Source of the DNA: Lindgomyces ingoldianus
Taxonomy: Eukaryota > Ascomycota > Dothideomycetes > Pleosporales > Lindgomycetaceae
Length of the DNA: 64,000 nucleotides
Reading direction: 5' to 3'
Assembly (NCBI RefSeq): GCF_010093535.1
Contig: NW_022985168.1
Coordinates: 1,986,862-2,050,861, forward strand
Under the pieces are notes generated by a model. It was given only the letters and a program-made list of their open reading frames with translations, did not search any database and was not told where the DNA came from. The first letter of the stretch is position 1. Each line of letters begins with the position of its first letter. Both the position numbers and the translations under genes were made by a program. Shown here piece after piece: positions 13,801 to 21,363 of the stretch.

Positions 13801-15756
13801 ATTCCAGAGCCTGATTATGAGAGGGGTATCATATATCTCCCATATCCAATCAAGCCGGAGGCTCTTGCAGTTCCTATCGACGCGCCAATCATCCAGGATT
13901 CCTCTTTCTTGTCTCTTGAAGAACGCCGTCTGCATCTATCACTCCTCGTAGATCCTCCTCAGCTAGACCACGAATCTATTCATTACTTCGTCGTCACGGG
14001 TCTTCACAAAAATACGTTTGACCAAGGCGTACATACGTTCAAGAGTCACCCTGCGGAGAATGACAAACTTAATGTGAAGTTTGTAATTGACCTACACGAG
14101 CCCCGACCAAAGTCGGTATCTGTATGCGCCATTGTCGTTAATGACAATGGCGAACATGTGCGAAGCAAGCCCAGCCTCGAATTCCCTATCCATGTTCCTA
14201 TGGGTGAATCAGCTTTCCCTTTCCACGCACTTCTTAGAGCAGATGGCTCGCTTCTAGTATCATGGGTGAGGACTGAGGCCAGTGGCATTGCGTGGGAAAA
14301 AATGAAAGTCGCCATATTCAATTCCTCTGGGTTCGATATTGAGAATGCGACCGTATCCTTTAACGAAGGCCAGGCGGTCTTCAGAAAAGATGTCATGATG
14401 AATGTCAAAGGAACGGATATTCTTATCCGTATATTTCCAACAACACCTCACACCCATGGCCAACTTTCCTTTTCTTCCTTCCATATCCCGGAGACCTGGT
14501 CAGCCACTCCTCCAGCCCAGGCGCTTCCTGGGGCAGATATCGTCAGCCCTATAGGTAACTTCGCTACGATAGTCTGTCAATACCAGAGCGACCTCTACAC
14601 GCGGATCTTCTTTACAGCGGATAACGGGAACATAGTCCAGACATACCGAAAGCACAAATCCAAGATCACAAGTAAGGCGATAACATTCAAACACGAGAAC
14701 TGGAAAGTCAAGTACCTTCGTCATTCTGGGAACGCGATTCGAGGAGGTTCTAATATTGCAGCCACAGCATATCAAGGCAATGGGAAAGAGAAGTGGATGG
14801 AGTTATTTTGGGTTGGGCCGAAGGGGAAGTTGGAGTGTGAGATTAGTAAAGATGGGGGAAAGCATTTTGAGAAGTTTAAGTTTGATAGGGAGTGGAATAA
14901 AGAGGGCATTGCCTCGATGGAAAAGGGTGGAGCTGTCCTAACGGATACGGTCGCGGGACGCAGATATCTTTGCTGGATTACGGCGAAGGGCGGGTTACAA
15001 TGTATATATAGACTTTCGCGGACCCCGGTATGGACGCAACCGGAGTCTGTTGCGCCAGATGGTAGCGTCGACATTGCGGCAGGGGGGGGCATGTGCTGGG
15101 TTTGTTTTGGGGTTCTAGAAGTACATGCCGGACTTGCTTTCATTGCACCCGATGGTGCTGTGAAGCTTGCGGAGTACCGGGAACATGGCAGTGATGACGA
15201 AAGCAATAACGGCAACAGCGCTCGATGGCAAGTTTCCGAAATCGCGGACCCAGGAACCGCAAATCCGAGCTCAGCGATCTCGGCATACCTCTTGCATGAC
15301 AAGAACGCTTCCAACATGATATTCTTCGCTTCTCCAGATGGGGCGCTCTGTGGCTTATATAAAAACACCTCCCGCCGCGTCTGGGAACCCATTAGGCCTT
15401 TTGCCGCCTCCAAAACGCTTCATCCCCGCTCCAACATCCTCCTCCGCGAAACGTACAACCCCGGAAATCTGTCCCGTCAGCAGTGCATACAGGTCTGGTA
15501 TCGCGGCGAAGATGAAAGCTTACGATGCACCGAGGCGTGGATTAAAGACAACATGTTCGAAAAGAGTCAGGATGTAGAGGGTCTGGTATGGAGCGAGAGG
15601 GAAGTGTTGCAGGGATTGGATGAGGTACTGAGAGGGCGCTGGGTAGGGGCTGTAGATAGAGGGAGGAGTTTAAGGCATGAGAGTGTGGGGAAGGCGAGGT
15701 GGGTGTTTGGCCAGAGGTGTGATGGGAGGATTGAAGCGGTGGAAATCGGCGTTTGA
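4840..15756 (+). CDS. Giant single-exon multidomain protein, about 3638 aa, with propeller-like C-terminus
   Basis: An uninterrupted 10.9-kb frame. I use the ATG at 4840 (METHHISVTETTPTP, G at -3 and +4); the frame also contains an in-frame GTG at 4810, not a credible fungal start. Rough layout from the ATG: acidic/Thr-rich N-terminus (1-95); helical region (98-207); a long beta-rich region (about 250-2540) built of diverged segments with recurrent hydrophobic strands and LP-type turns; a Gly/Ala/Val-rich hydrophobic stretch (about 2546-2614, with GAIGAFTGPIGTVF) that could be membrane-inserting; an acidic spacer (2643-2658); a coiled coil (2661-2699); a fibronectin-III-like region (2704-2811); and about 400 C-terminal residues with recurring strands such as WMELFWVGPKGKLECEI and RYLCWITAKGGLQCIYR, like lectin beta-propellers. 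No signal peptide is obvious. I do not recognise the family; it recalls other giant fungal and bacterial beta-repeat proteins. Function is unknown. Confidence 0.85.
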   Translation: METHHISVTETTPTPVAIKSEEISKPTLAVNIVSLGNGYQTPAEELQQSAIIFMKKNADNESADELDAISEARDEPLGIQTETPGAKALEAAADDALARVEHEIGVWILIGLYIRVALGDIGPFESDSFLPIIESCVPELVAALDGASLRILKLIVDLVIQKLPVRDVPDNDRGFLVSYYKALSKRQNFFAHMLARSFESLTPPPIEPEPSSIWVYIQDFISKPLQSDSLLEYSAGEIADAAILAWIKAPPLKEILLFSAFCSRPPTVPGWTLPPRVNCSSHWSIFTIFAGETHFLDVSESTEGQTTQTPFPTTVETHVTACESWTVDAFNVIITNANGVECRLEIGEGIWENDGSKSWTLRWQDHLGQLWGFSATEKSISLDRISNSKFKEIHWSFKGTDGIVSPNMDPSWTFMCGWLPSRTLPFSWTTTTQSSNIAMFFKPLISNIEIFNSTTLGDILAIFFPGNEVYQALFHRLPQPIAGFCSTTTRLSFSDIDVKYLHTPTGNLAIKRINIPIPLEEVADSNSLISLCGAQMSVSDLNLVIEIPGTEAAKLVLILSAETALRDSEMALQFEFELVGTRSRSVVVRIDECVSLLDLISLFPKASLHLLKIPFELETGNPSNNAINQMFDRTAETCAKTDSSHSMRMLDTSVLSRIVDNPAREPGQLYDPLHPFSLIQPKEESSSSKASMPSSIQLHHITISAPTSEMSAESGALRLAANAFWDRWKSIISKKILPSWTVEPVEISFSPRGNTSQKGEEDLEFEAKIKITIEVSSSGENSFSNAETEADYILSWGQDPEAGPREEDDITFDLDLSSEVEELEDDVRKAPVLPAPSRLYLTLNARYQHLHAGFSSDFTISPSSGGMISVAQMLGVMPVGNISKILADSSLPGIISMTKLHLRRFWSPVASPGETEEYARWTIEAEASTLSLLPRILAVENASVHIVNALENFSCTGHGFARIGKLRKLVEVSFEMPGPKKHGSIIIGSPLGLLLADLLEVFNLSGCGDFPLIGKVLDIELLRVEVAFRWDSISSTFKVAGLSCNIRAIDELVMDNLTLTQLTARLSYSKEACFHEIKDEHGENTDTYVFTATASTMEDNLDVFVDWNSCNELLIKARFQPTAPIDLPKIVGHFHNGLSWPPFPFLDQARFIEGRTCLSATGKELWTDMFESAFGDLFASSIDTLATQFEMELGDTHIIWQTRKLGILLKFGSSKSMTFLALLRLIIGPDIFDSIFSFLDDLLLDSGQIMITDHLRWFIPCINFRGPRMALSFSMTSIGDCDIKLAFEALEDVRSLELLAEVFPVSISTVPPLLSQLYFQNGTMSCVYSEQGVSVSGFTATLASSQFNANATLLQDCFELRVFPRNDLTAINVLELLRPGLGPIRLPLLQNLQFIKANMSVKMNGDIRFINWALKLSTPHLDVTLAAQEDTQAIVIKIKPTAPYTLTMIVADIVLPNTILGLESFCQKFNASIDSVTIVMKFDDCGVHLEAFDIIVSNESSINLHGIMLRAPRIQYRIRNDIIPPSRSGDTATDCGPDAHVGTATIPSTDNRNPDLPSCFFIGNVDIGADRMVLQISLPLNGPTAGSLAFSLVPLPGTSISTSSLCSLTGASASFLAEPKGFVFPSELQIEGILGSISLGNEGMIRIESLKAGVRLGRSLPLISTPKIQLSNPTLFLNYAEQRDLAFQLSAQLVIGEVSLRVAYSRGEDGSDWFTCEPETIAEAVPFNFSSLLDLVGLDVDSYVLPPVLVGRPSLEFDTLKLSLPQTGRLKLAVSGTTVWKMNIGGMSINLEQISVDLEFVPMADIVPMNCNISLSGDVCLGDIISRAKLELRTDRKPCLTATLQNPSNGVGNINLEAVLAGAGRITSSGDSMLPDALKSFEMDTIGLTLEADFENSSICLSGHFGDFGSGIFRRVPSTFGSHQSIIALSTKNAATLWPSLWSNIKTVVRDTEVALVILSHATKIPFLEALISEDPGMEIAKPYWPLIEFLQRKQRAEQLKNVGPGALIAASVRLAGSNPPTAAPFRTLTSTLEESPDAAMTLFANISPSPEDSIVEVSFQGLRLLGGCITLWGNGQYDFKNEKLTAYAFIKIKHETIEEPLKFRVNVTIDDRKVTFESPDDITFREPVVAHFKVMKRLEIRNIRVSGRTMASALRVDSASIPSPNPSSMVPQSLFLILQGEAHVGKHVATGSILLPGGKPKAAAIEFTPETKIPISEWIESLFGSKVDVPKMELSGLNMAYSLSNDIIKYEETGLELRPGYHVRATVTIFGKIFNTAIEMSEDGHGFTLTSTCDGAIDLGIVQLTPLAGPASQASAMGPMITLTKTSNAVDFQFHSGLTLFGCEGHSLRLSYKDSKFAGEATYKGWLFGIENPKFDLSFSESGECGTGDFTLLQNLPGKDLAEGIKSASTRDKGCKCGQLELPLDDAECNVRFSLRLPFADHRVSKELFKLFAKVSVGISIGKFSTTIDLGNLEVPIPFPISKESLPEALEQTTRKNLEKIGEQILRQKRKFAGLVGALIAKGLSKRTTEQLICRKVKSKELVKHAISTTLAVASVSGVAASAVSTAVGASLSLGTGAIGAFTGPIGTVFTTYLIASTAVRAITTPISIAMGTSGVGIKLGFLLTAPVRKTVKGVAGSVPLNDDDSTDSDTDGEGEDFASARDEMNRMYKQRETEILEDQRRQQATLQEVKKKIEGMLVLSGPPRLEYVVDDENRSCAMHVDWSAVLPKEEGFDFDDYQGFSWDVEIGPKDTPEGPITRTTVGETTWTSYPDEKYLQSRTMYAKVRARFTARCEDESEDFVASAWTTTYAHRLQMLNVPEEVHLTITKELKALVLEISPCISTTVTHRVQLISKLKNGTTGEIRETTVSEITLSGTKITIPLLSLNIIEPCDLLAKVSQVATDPSTNEADSFPIQSAETLEVRHCEMQTQSTLLGEELTLTCIAAEEIKGMLYAHKDRQWRTLDLFASPTSLLYLDEEAMKSELYLIPEPDYERGIIYLPYPIKPEALAVPIDAPIIQDSSFLSLEERRLHLSLLVDPPQLDHESIHYFVVTGLHKNTFDQGVHTFKSHPAENDKLNVKFVIDLHEPRPKSVSVCAIVVNDNGEHVRSKPSLEFPIHVPMGESAFPFHALLRADGSLLVSWVRTEASGIAWEKMKVAIFNSSGFDIENATVSFNEGQAVFRKDVMMNVKGTDILIRIFPTTPHTHGQLSFSSFHIPETWSATPPAQALPGADIVSPIGNFATIVCQYQSDLYTRIFFTADNGNIVQTYRKHKSKITSKAITFKHENWKVKYLRHSGNAIRGGSNIAATAYQGNGKEKWMELFWVGPKGKLECEISKDGGKHFEKFKFDREWNKEGIASMEKGGAVLTDTVAGRRYLCWITAKGGLQCIYRLSRTPVWTQPESVAPDGSVDIAAGGGMCWVCFGVLEVHAGLAFIAPDGAVKLAEYREHGSDDESNNGNSARWQVSEIADPGTANPSSAISAYLLHDKNASNMIFFASPDGALCGLYKNTSRRVWEPIRPFAASKTLHPRSNILLRETYNPGNLSRQQCIQVWYRGEDESLRCTEAWIKDNMFEKSQDVEGLVWSEREVLQGLDEVLRGRWVGAVDRGRSLRHESVGKARWVFGQRCDGRIEAVEIGV

Positions 15757-16700
15757 GACCTAGTATGTGTCGCATATATTTTCGTAGAGTTATAGATCAT
15801 TTTGCCTGCTTTATATCCATATATTTTAGTTTCTGTTAATTTGGATTAACTTTCCATTTACTTCGTGTCGCCAAACAAATATGACTGATAATGCAAGGCA
15901 CAGTTCTATTTCCCGTAGAGAGGTTTCACTGATACACTCTACCCTAACTATGTAACCTAATATGTCATAACATATCTTCGGGCAGTAGTGCAATGCATAA
16001 TCTGTGCACAGGCATGGCTAGATAGCGTACAGGGATATAAGCCCTAATATGCTTCCCTACGCATAGCTTGTGTCTTTCCTGTGCCCTAATATTCTAGAAA
16101 AAACACCTCGAGTTACTCTTTATTAGCTGAAGAGAACAGTTAATTTTCCATTGCAATTAATGTCTAGAATTAACAGAATACCGTACTCTAATTAGGATAA
16201 TATCGCATCTAGTACATCTTGTTATACATAGAACGTGAGAAAGACTGTTCAACGTAGGAATTTTTATCCTAGTGGTATTCTAATAATATTAGCAGACTAT
16301 ACCCTAGTTATGTTCCCCGTTCTGTAATATCATGTTGCACATTATTACCGAAATCAGTACAGAAGAGCGGATATATCGCCACAGCATAAACTTTATTCCT
16401 CATTGCACGAAAGTGAGAAAGCGAAGGTGGCAGTCAAAGCGCAGCCTCGCGCCCTTGTGTGGCTAAAAGGGCGGCAAACGGCAGGTCTTGGCACGGCTTC
16501 CTCCACAGCCTCGTCACCTGCATCGCCCTTCCACCAGGCACTTTTGGTTAGACACCTGGTGCCTAGAGTCTGCAGAGAGATATATAACACTGCGTTCTCA
16601 CCTAGTTTCAATGAGTGTCGCGGGTTTGGTAGAGATACTAACTCCTCGAACAGGGGGTCTACATTCACCTTTGCGTGGGACATCTCGCTCAGCAGCAACC
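15757..16700. other. Intergenic region: 3' flank of giant gene and 5' region of the E2-like gene
   Basis: AT-rich DNA with no credible frame to about 16390, then normal GC. TA-rich stretches at about 15770-15840 could serve as 3'-end signals. Between 15940 and 16330 there are weakly similar inverted phrases (ccctaactatgt and ccctagttatgt), perhaps an old degraded repeat, but I cannot define ends. The last 300 bp are the probable 5' UTR/promoter of the next gene. Confidence 0.4.
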
Positions 16701-18659
16701 ATGGCGGAATCCGTCGTCCTTCGCCAGCGACTCCTCAAGGATGTCACTGAGCTGCAAAGGGATCCATACCCCAACATCTCCCTGTACCTGGACGAGAAGG
16801 ATGTCACCAAAGCCTGCTTAATCCTAACCCCGAATGGCGGCGACCCGCTGCACCTGACAATTCAATTCCCGGAGAGATATCCTCTCCTTCCGCCGACAAT
16901 ATCTATCCAGAGCCAGATCGAACATCCCAACATCTTCGGTAGCTATATTTGCGCGTCTATGCTTAATACTGAGGAGGGGTGGACTTCCGCATACACTCTC
17001 AAGGGAATAGCCATCCAGCTACTGAGCTTCTTCTCCAGCGAGCGAATTGAGCAAGAGTATGGTGGCCATATCGAGCTCGCAACCTATCGACGTAATGGCT
17101 ACGGATACCGCGCTATACCACAGCACCCACGTCCTTACACGTGCAATGTTTGCATATTTGGCAATCGGGCTATGCATCAGGAGCTGCCTGGCCCGATGCA
17201 GGACGTTACAGCCATGGATAAAGAGGATGGAAACCTCCCCCAAGACGTAAACCAAAAATGTGGATTGTTCAAACTCTCCGATGAGGTCGTCCTTCTGATT
17301 TTGGATCAACTGGGCACGGCGGACATCTTCTCTTTTGCCGATGCAATACCTTCCCTTACGGCACTGCTTAATTCCTACGACTTCATCCGCACCCGAGAGC
17401 TGGTGTGCTTTTGTCTCAAGAAGAGCTTTATGGACACCAAGCTCGGCATCGGCGTCTCCATCAAGAGCAGAGGGCGCCGACCAGTCTTCCAGACTGAGTT
17501 TGACCTCCTCTCCAACGAGGCTTTCACGATGCTCAAAGTGCGTAAATCGATCCTAGGCATGCCGTTCAACTCTTGGCTTCCGCTTCCGTTGTCCCGGCGT
17601 CACTGGAATCTAGTCAGACTCGATGCAATGCATTCCATAGGTTCATTGCGGAAGGCTGCACACATGGAGCAGTCAAGCAAAGTGGACGTGCTGTACCACT
17701 TCATGAACAACATCGTAGTCCAGTTTTCCAACGATGCGGAAGGCTCGGATGCGCGGAGCACGCTCACTCATGCGTCGGAGAAAGCTGTGGAAGCGTACTT
17801 CGCGCTTTTCCACCTCCTTCTTTGCAGTGCCACTGAGGACCCCGCTATCGTCAATGGCGCAAATGCAACAGTGGCGAATTTTCTAACTGGCCCGCGCAAC
17901 AAGACAGTCTTCCCGGATCTTGGACATATGCTTGTGGCTGCCCTGGTCTCCGACGCTGGCTTAACCGAAGAATTGACGTTCACAATCATCAAGGAGGCTG
18001 TCCTGCGTAATGTCGTATGGATGCTTGACGTTAAGGGCGCGAACATGCCAGAACTTGCGTACCTCGAGCCGTCTGCCATTTCTGAATATCGCCTTGCCAA
18101 GACTTTTGAAGCATCAAAGACATCCTACCGTCTGCTGATGTTCCTCAAGCTCTTCAGCTCCACAGCCCGTAATCCAGGCAAGTCGCTCGACCAGCTATGT
18201 GACGCACTGTTCGATACGCATGGAGCACCTCCACCTGGAACGTCTGCGTGGATGGCCGGTGAAATCCGGCGTATTCGAGACATCAATGGGTTTCCGGCTT
18301 TCTTAAAAATGATGGGGATCAAGCAGATGCCAACTAAGGAGGTGTTTACAGCGTACTTAAGAAAGACGATCATAGAGAGCGTGGAGCAGGGGTATTCCGT
18401 CATGCATTTCCCACAGATTCAGGCGTATGTGATAAGGAAGAGAAAAGAGCCGGGTGTAGAGATGTCTAAGGAAATTCTTGAGGTTAACCCAACCACCGTG
18501 GACTGGCAGCTTGCAGATAGTGGATATGTGGCGAGTTTCTTTCCTGGGCGGATACCACCTCAGGGCCGTGGAGGCAGAGGTGGTGGCTGGAGAGGAGGCC
18601 GTAGTAATTGGAGGGGAGGCAGTGGTGGACGTGGATATGGGAGGGGAGGTAGGTCATAG
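16701..18659 (+). CDS. E2 (UBC)-like protein with F-box-like motif and C-terminal RGG tail, 652 aa
   Basis: Single exon. The start ATG at 16701 sits in an optimal context (aaccATGG). Residues 5-120 form a UBC fold: LRQRLLKDVTELQRDPYP, a PxxYPxxPP-type turn in FPERYPLLPPTISIQ, HPN at 75-77, a candidate catalytic Cys84 in SYICASML, then GWTSAYTLKGI. About residues 190-235 hold an F-box-like motif (FKLSDEVVLLILDQLGTADI). The middle third (about 240-600) is helical and unrecognised. The tail (about 622-652) is Gly/Arg-rich with RGG repeats, typical of RNA- or protein-binding tails. UBC proteins transfer ubiquitin through the Cys; an F-box would normally link to SCF ligases, so this may be a self-contained ubiquitylation factor, but activity is inferred. 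Ubiquitin-like modifier E2s are an alternative. An in-frame ATG at 16610 would add 30 residues rich in Ser/Thr/Arg (MSVAGLVEIL), possibly an alternative targeting form. Confidence 0.85.
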   Translation: MAESVVLRQRLLKDVTELQRDPYPNISLYLDEKDVTKACLILTPNGGDPLHLTIQFPERYPLLPPTISIQSQIEHPNIFGSYICASMLNTEEGWTSAYTLKGIAIQLLSFFSSERIEQEYGGHIELATYRRNGYGYRAIPQHPRPYTCNVCIFGNRAMHQELPGPMQDVTAMDKEDGNLPQDVNQKCGLFKLSDEVVLLILDQLGTADIFSFADAIPSLTALLNSYDFIRTRELVCFCLKKSFMDTKLGIGVSIKSRGRRPVFQTEFDLLSNEAFTMLKVRKSILGMPFNSWLPLPLSRRHWNLVRLDAMHSIGSLRKAAHMEQSSKVDVLYHFMNNIVVQFSNDAEGSDARSTLTHASEKAVEAYFALFHLLLCSATEDPAIVNGANATVANFLTGPRNKTVFPDLGHMLVAALVSDAGLTEELTFTIIKEAVLRNVVWMLDVKGANMPELAYLEPSAISEYRLAKTFEASKTSYRLLMFLKLFSSTARNPGKSLDQLCDALFDTHGAPPPGTSAWMAGEIRRIRDINGFPAFLKMMGIKQMPTKEVFTAYLRKTIIESVEQGYSVMHFPQIQAYVIRKRKEPGVEMSKEILEVNPTTVDWQLADSGYVASFFPGRIPPQGRGGRGGGWRGGRSNWRGGSGGRGYGRGGRS

Positions 18660-19430
18660 TGGGTTGTATGGCTGCCAGTCATTTTCAGCCGATAGAATTA
18701 TCCCTACAGAAGACCATACTAGTTGGATGCTGGGTTGTGTGGTCACCTCGAACGATGAGGTTCCATGTTAGCAAGGAGAAGGAAACCTGTAGCTGATCGA
18801 GGATGAAGAGAGTACACCTATGAATGAAACCATTCAAACGGACAAAGAACTATTAAGCTAGTGTAAGGATGGGACAGTAAGTAGCACGGATAGCACTGAT
18901 AGCAAGGTCTTGGAGAAATAGGAGTCATTTGCGCACCAAAAATTACACGGGCGACTAGACCCTCTGGAAGAGATGCGGTCCGAGCTTGATTTCAAGCTCA
19001 CGGTCACGTGGGTGGACCAAGAAAATTTCAGGAGGCGCCTTGTGTTATTACTGGACTAAGAAGTTGTGGTATGATTGGATAAGAGTGGAACGGAATGCTT
19101 TTACCTTCTTTGTCTGATTAGCGAGGCTCCGGCCTGGCGGTGCATTTTAAGCGGGCCTGTTTCTTGGTGTTATCCGGGCGCGTCGTTAGCGGCAAACGAC
19201 TTCGAAGCGTGGTCTTTTCTCTCTGCTACCTAGCACATGCTGCTCCTTGAATATGCTAAAATCTATCTAACGCTCCTGCCTGACCTCGCTACCCACCACG
19301 ATAACCTGGCGTGCCATTTCAGCTACTGCGATTACCCAAAACACCCTGGCCCCACTTTGCTGTGAGACTCCAAATCCGCCCACAGTCAGTAGTGCAATCA
19401 GCATCACGTAGTAATACAGAACTAACAGAC
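18660..19430. other. Intergenic region at the gene-block/AT-rich boundary
   Basis: Normal-GC DNA downstream of the E2-like gene with no convincing frame. It holds a short LTR-like fragment (18862-18932, listed separately). The base composition falls sharply after about 19435, where the AT-rich repeat block begins. Confidence 0.5.
18862..18932 (+). repeat. Unmutated fragment matching the solo LTR at 19910-20110
   Basis: Begins TGTAAGGATGGGACAG and parallels the first ~70 bases of 19910-20110 (TGTAAAGATAGGATAG); nearly all differences are G-to-A or C-to-T in the second copy. Homology fades after the shared ATAGGAGT. It is probably a truncated LTR, and serves as a less mutated reference for the RIP-damaged copy. 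Confidence 0.5.
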
Positions 19431-19550
19431 AGCGTGGTTTTTAAGAAGCAAAAATATAGCTAATTAAATATTAGTAATTGCTAATATTTATAGTGCAAAT
19501 ATTTAATATTAGCAGCACGTTTATTAAAATAGTAATAATAATAAATAGCA
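19431..19550 (+). repeat. AT-rich repeat L, copy 1
   Basis: The segment starting gcgtggtttttaagaagc and running through tagctaattaaatattag resembles 50343-50410 plus 51744-51830. The second copy is split by a Tc1-type transposon, so this copy acts as an approximate empty site. The nature of the repeat is unknown. Confidence 0.5.
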
Positions 19551-19909
19551 TAACATACTTTACAAGCAAGTTGCTTACACACCTAAGTTACTTACTTTTA
19601 CTAAGACCCTACTAAACTACTCTTCTTACACTAATGCATTCCTAATAACACTACTTAGACATACTAAAAGAACATTAAATACAGCTTACACTCTAGGCTT
19701 TTAAATAAAATATAATACTTTTAAAGTAACATGCTGCAGCTATGTATAAAGTTTTTTAAAAAATAATAAATAACTAACACACTAGATAACTTTTATAAGC
19801 TAATTCTATAGCTAGCTTATCAAAGCTAGGTAATAATAAAGAGTAGGTAACATACTTACAGGCAAGTTGCTTACACACCTAAGTTACTTACTTTTACTAA
19901 GACCCTACT

Positions 19910-20110
19910 TGTAAAGATAGGATAGTAGGTAGCATAGATAGCACTAAGAGCAAGGTTTTAGAGAAAAATAGGAGTGTATTGTAAGAGAGACGAATCGCTG
20001 CTAAGCCTCGCTTGTTAGGATTCATGCTTATATACAAAGCACAGGTCATGTGACCTCTAAACAGGTTAGAAGAGGCTATACTAGACTGTTCTAGGACATC
20101 TAGCCTTACA
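19910..20110 (+). repeat. Solo LTR, 201 bp, TSD ctact
   Basis: Begins TGTAAAGATAGG and ends AGCCTTACA, with TG...CA termini and a matching 5-bp duplication ctact at 19905-19909 and 20111-20115. The interrupted repeat arm reads continuously across it when it is removed, as the copy at 19551 shows. It is RIP-mutated relative to the related fragment at 18862. Confidence 0.75.
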
Positions 20111-20208
20111 CTACTAAACTACTCTTTTTACACTAATGCATTTCTAATAACACTACTTAGACGCGCTAAAAGAACATTAAATATAGCTTATACTTTAGGC
20201 TTTTAAAT

Positions 20209-20507
20209 TGTAACGATTCTCGTTCCATCTTGGGTCGCCCGGAACCCATCCGAAGGGTCCCCGTATCGGCTCCGACCCTGGCTCGACCTGGCCCCGACTC
20301 TGCCCTGCCCCCTGCTGTTACCCCTATTCCCTCATGTATTTAGTCGCACCTCGCCCTGTAGCTAGCTCAGTAGTTTTCTGATATCCTTTCGTACAAGGCC
20401 TATAGGTGTCAATGGCATTCCCAGGTTCAGAGTCCCCACGCACTCCCATATGCCTCTGAGTGGACTCCCACCGCATTCGGACCCATTGTCTTGCCTGCGC
20501 CGTTACA
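20209..20507 (+). repeat. Solo LTR of family A, 299 bp
   Basis: Begins TGTAACGATTCTCGTTCC and ends GCGCCGTTACA, sharing sequence with the LTRs at 38244 and 40007 and the reversed copy at 52120. It is GC-rich against its AT-rich host. Flanks read tttaaat on both sides (20202-20208 and 20508-20514), longer than the usual 5-bp duplication; the empty arm copy at about 19700 reads through one tttaaat. Confidence 0.75.
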
Positions 20508-20778
20508 TTTAAATAAGATGTAACACCTTTAAAGTAATATACTATAGCTATGTATAAAGTTTTTTTAAAAATAATAAATAACTAACACACTAGATAACTT
20601 TTAAAAGCTAATTTTATAGCTAACTTATAAAAGCTAAGTAATAATAAAAAGTAGGTAATTATTAAGCATATACTTAAGCTATATATGTAAGAATTTTCCT
20701 TTTAGCTAGCAGCTATAGCTAATATAGCTAATTATTTACGCACTAAGTGTAATCTAGGCTATGTTAGCATAGACTAGC

Positions 20779-21363
20779 TGTTACAATCCTTGCTTCGGGA
20801 AGCACTCGGGTCAATGTCGTTCCTGGTGACAGGACGGAGGCTAGGGGCCGACGGTAGGGTGTACAGTCCTACGTAATGGCTAGTGGGCTAACAGAGTAGG
20901 GTAGGGTGACTAGATTGTGGTTTGTCCCTATAGCAGCAGTATAGTGGCCAGGTTAAACAGTCCTGTTAGACAGAATTAAAGGTATATGTTGCAAGATATA
21001 TAAATAGTATTGCAGCTTTTTAGAAAGCTAAACGCTACTTAGTTTATATACAGAATAAACTAAACATTAAACACACTTTTTAAGAGTTATTTAAGGTTAG
21101 AACTATATACATGTCTAATAGTGCTAAGAACAAGTTATTTAAGTTTAGGTAAGCTTACTATACAGTAAGCTTGTCTAACTTACTTAGACTTATTTTATTC
21201 TCTTAGCCTTCTTTCTTACTAGATAATGCATTCTTCTGTAATCTTAGGCAGCTGCGCTGCCTCTATGTCTTCTAATTAGTCTATAAACAAGCTCTGCCCT
21301 AACCTAGCTAGATTATAGAGTACTTTAGGTAGAGTTATATTAGTCTAACTATAGACTATAACA
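20779..21363 (-). repeat. 3' LTR of gypsy element D, 585 bp
   Basis: On the plus strand it starts TGTTACAATCCTTGC and ends GACTATAACA. It is near-identical in layout to 47218-47802; differences are mostly transitions. The left flank ctagc is one half of the target duplication. The LTR keeps more GC than the internal coding region. Confidence 0.88.

Noticed and set aside
16488..16609. Extension of the E2-like gene from a TTG at 16488
   Set aside because: Non-ATG start with no support; ATG at 16701 has an optimal context and directly precedes the UBC fold.
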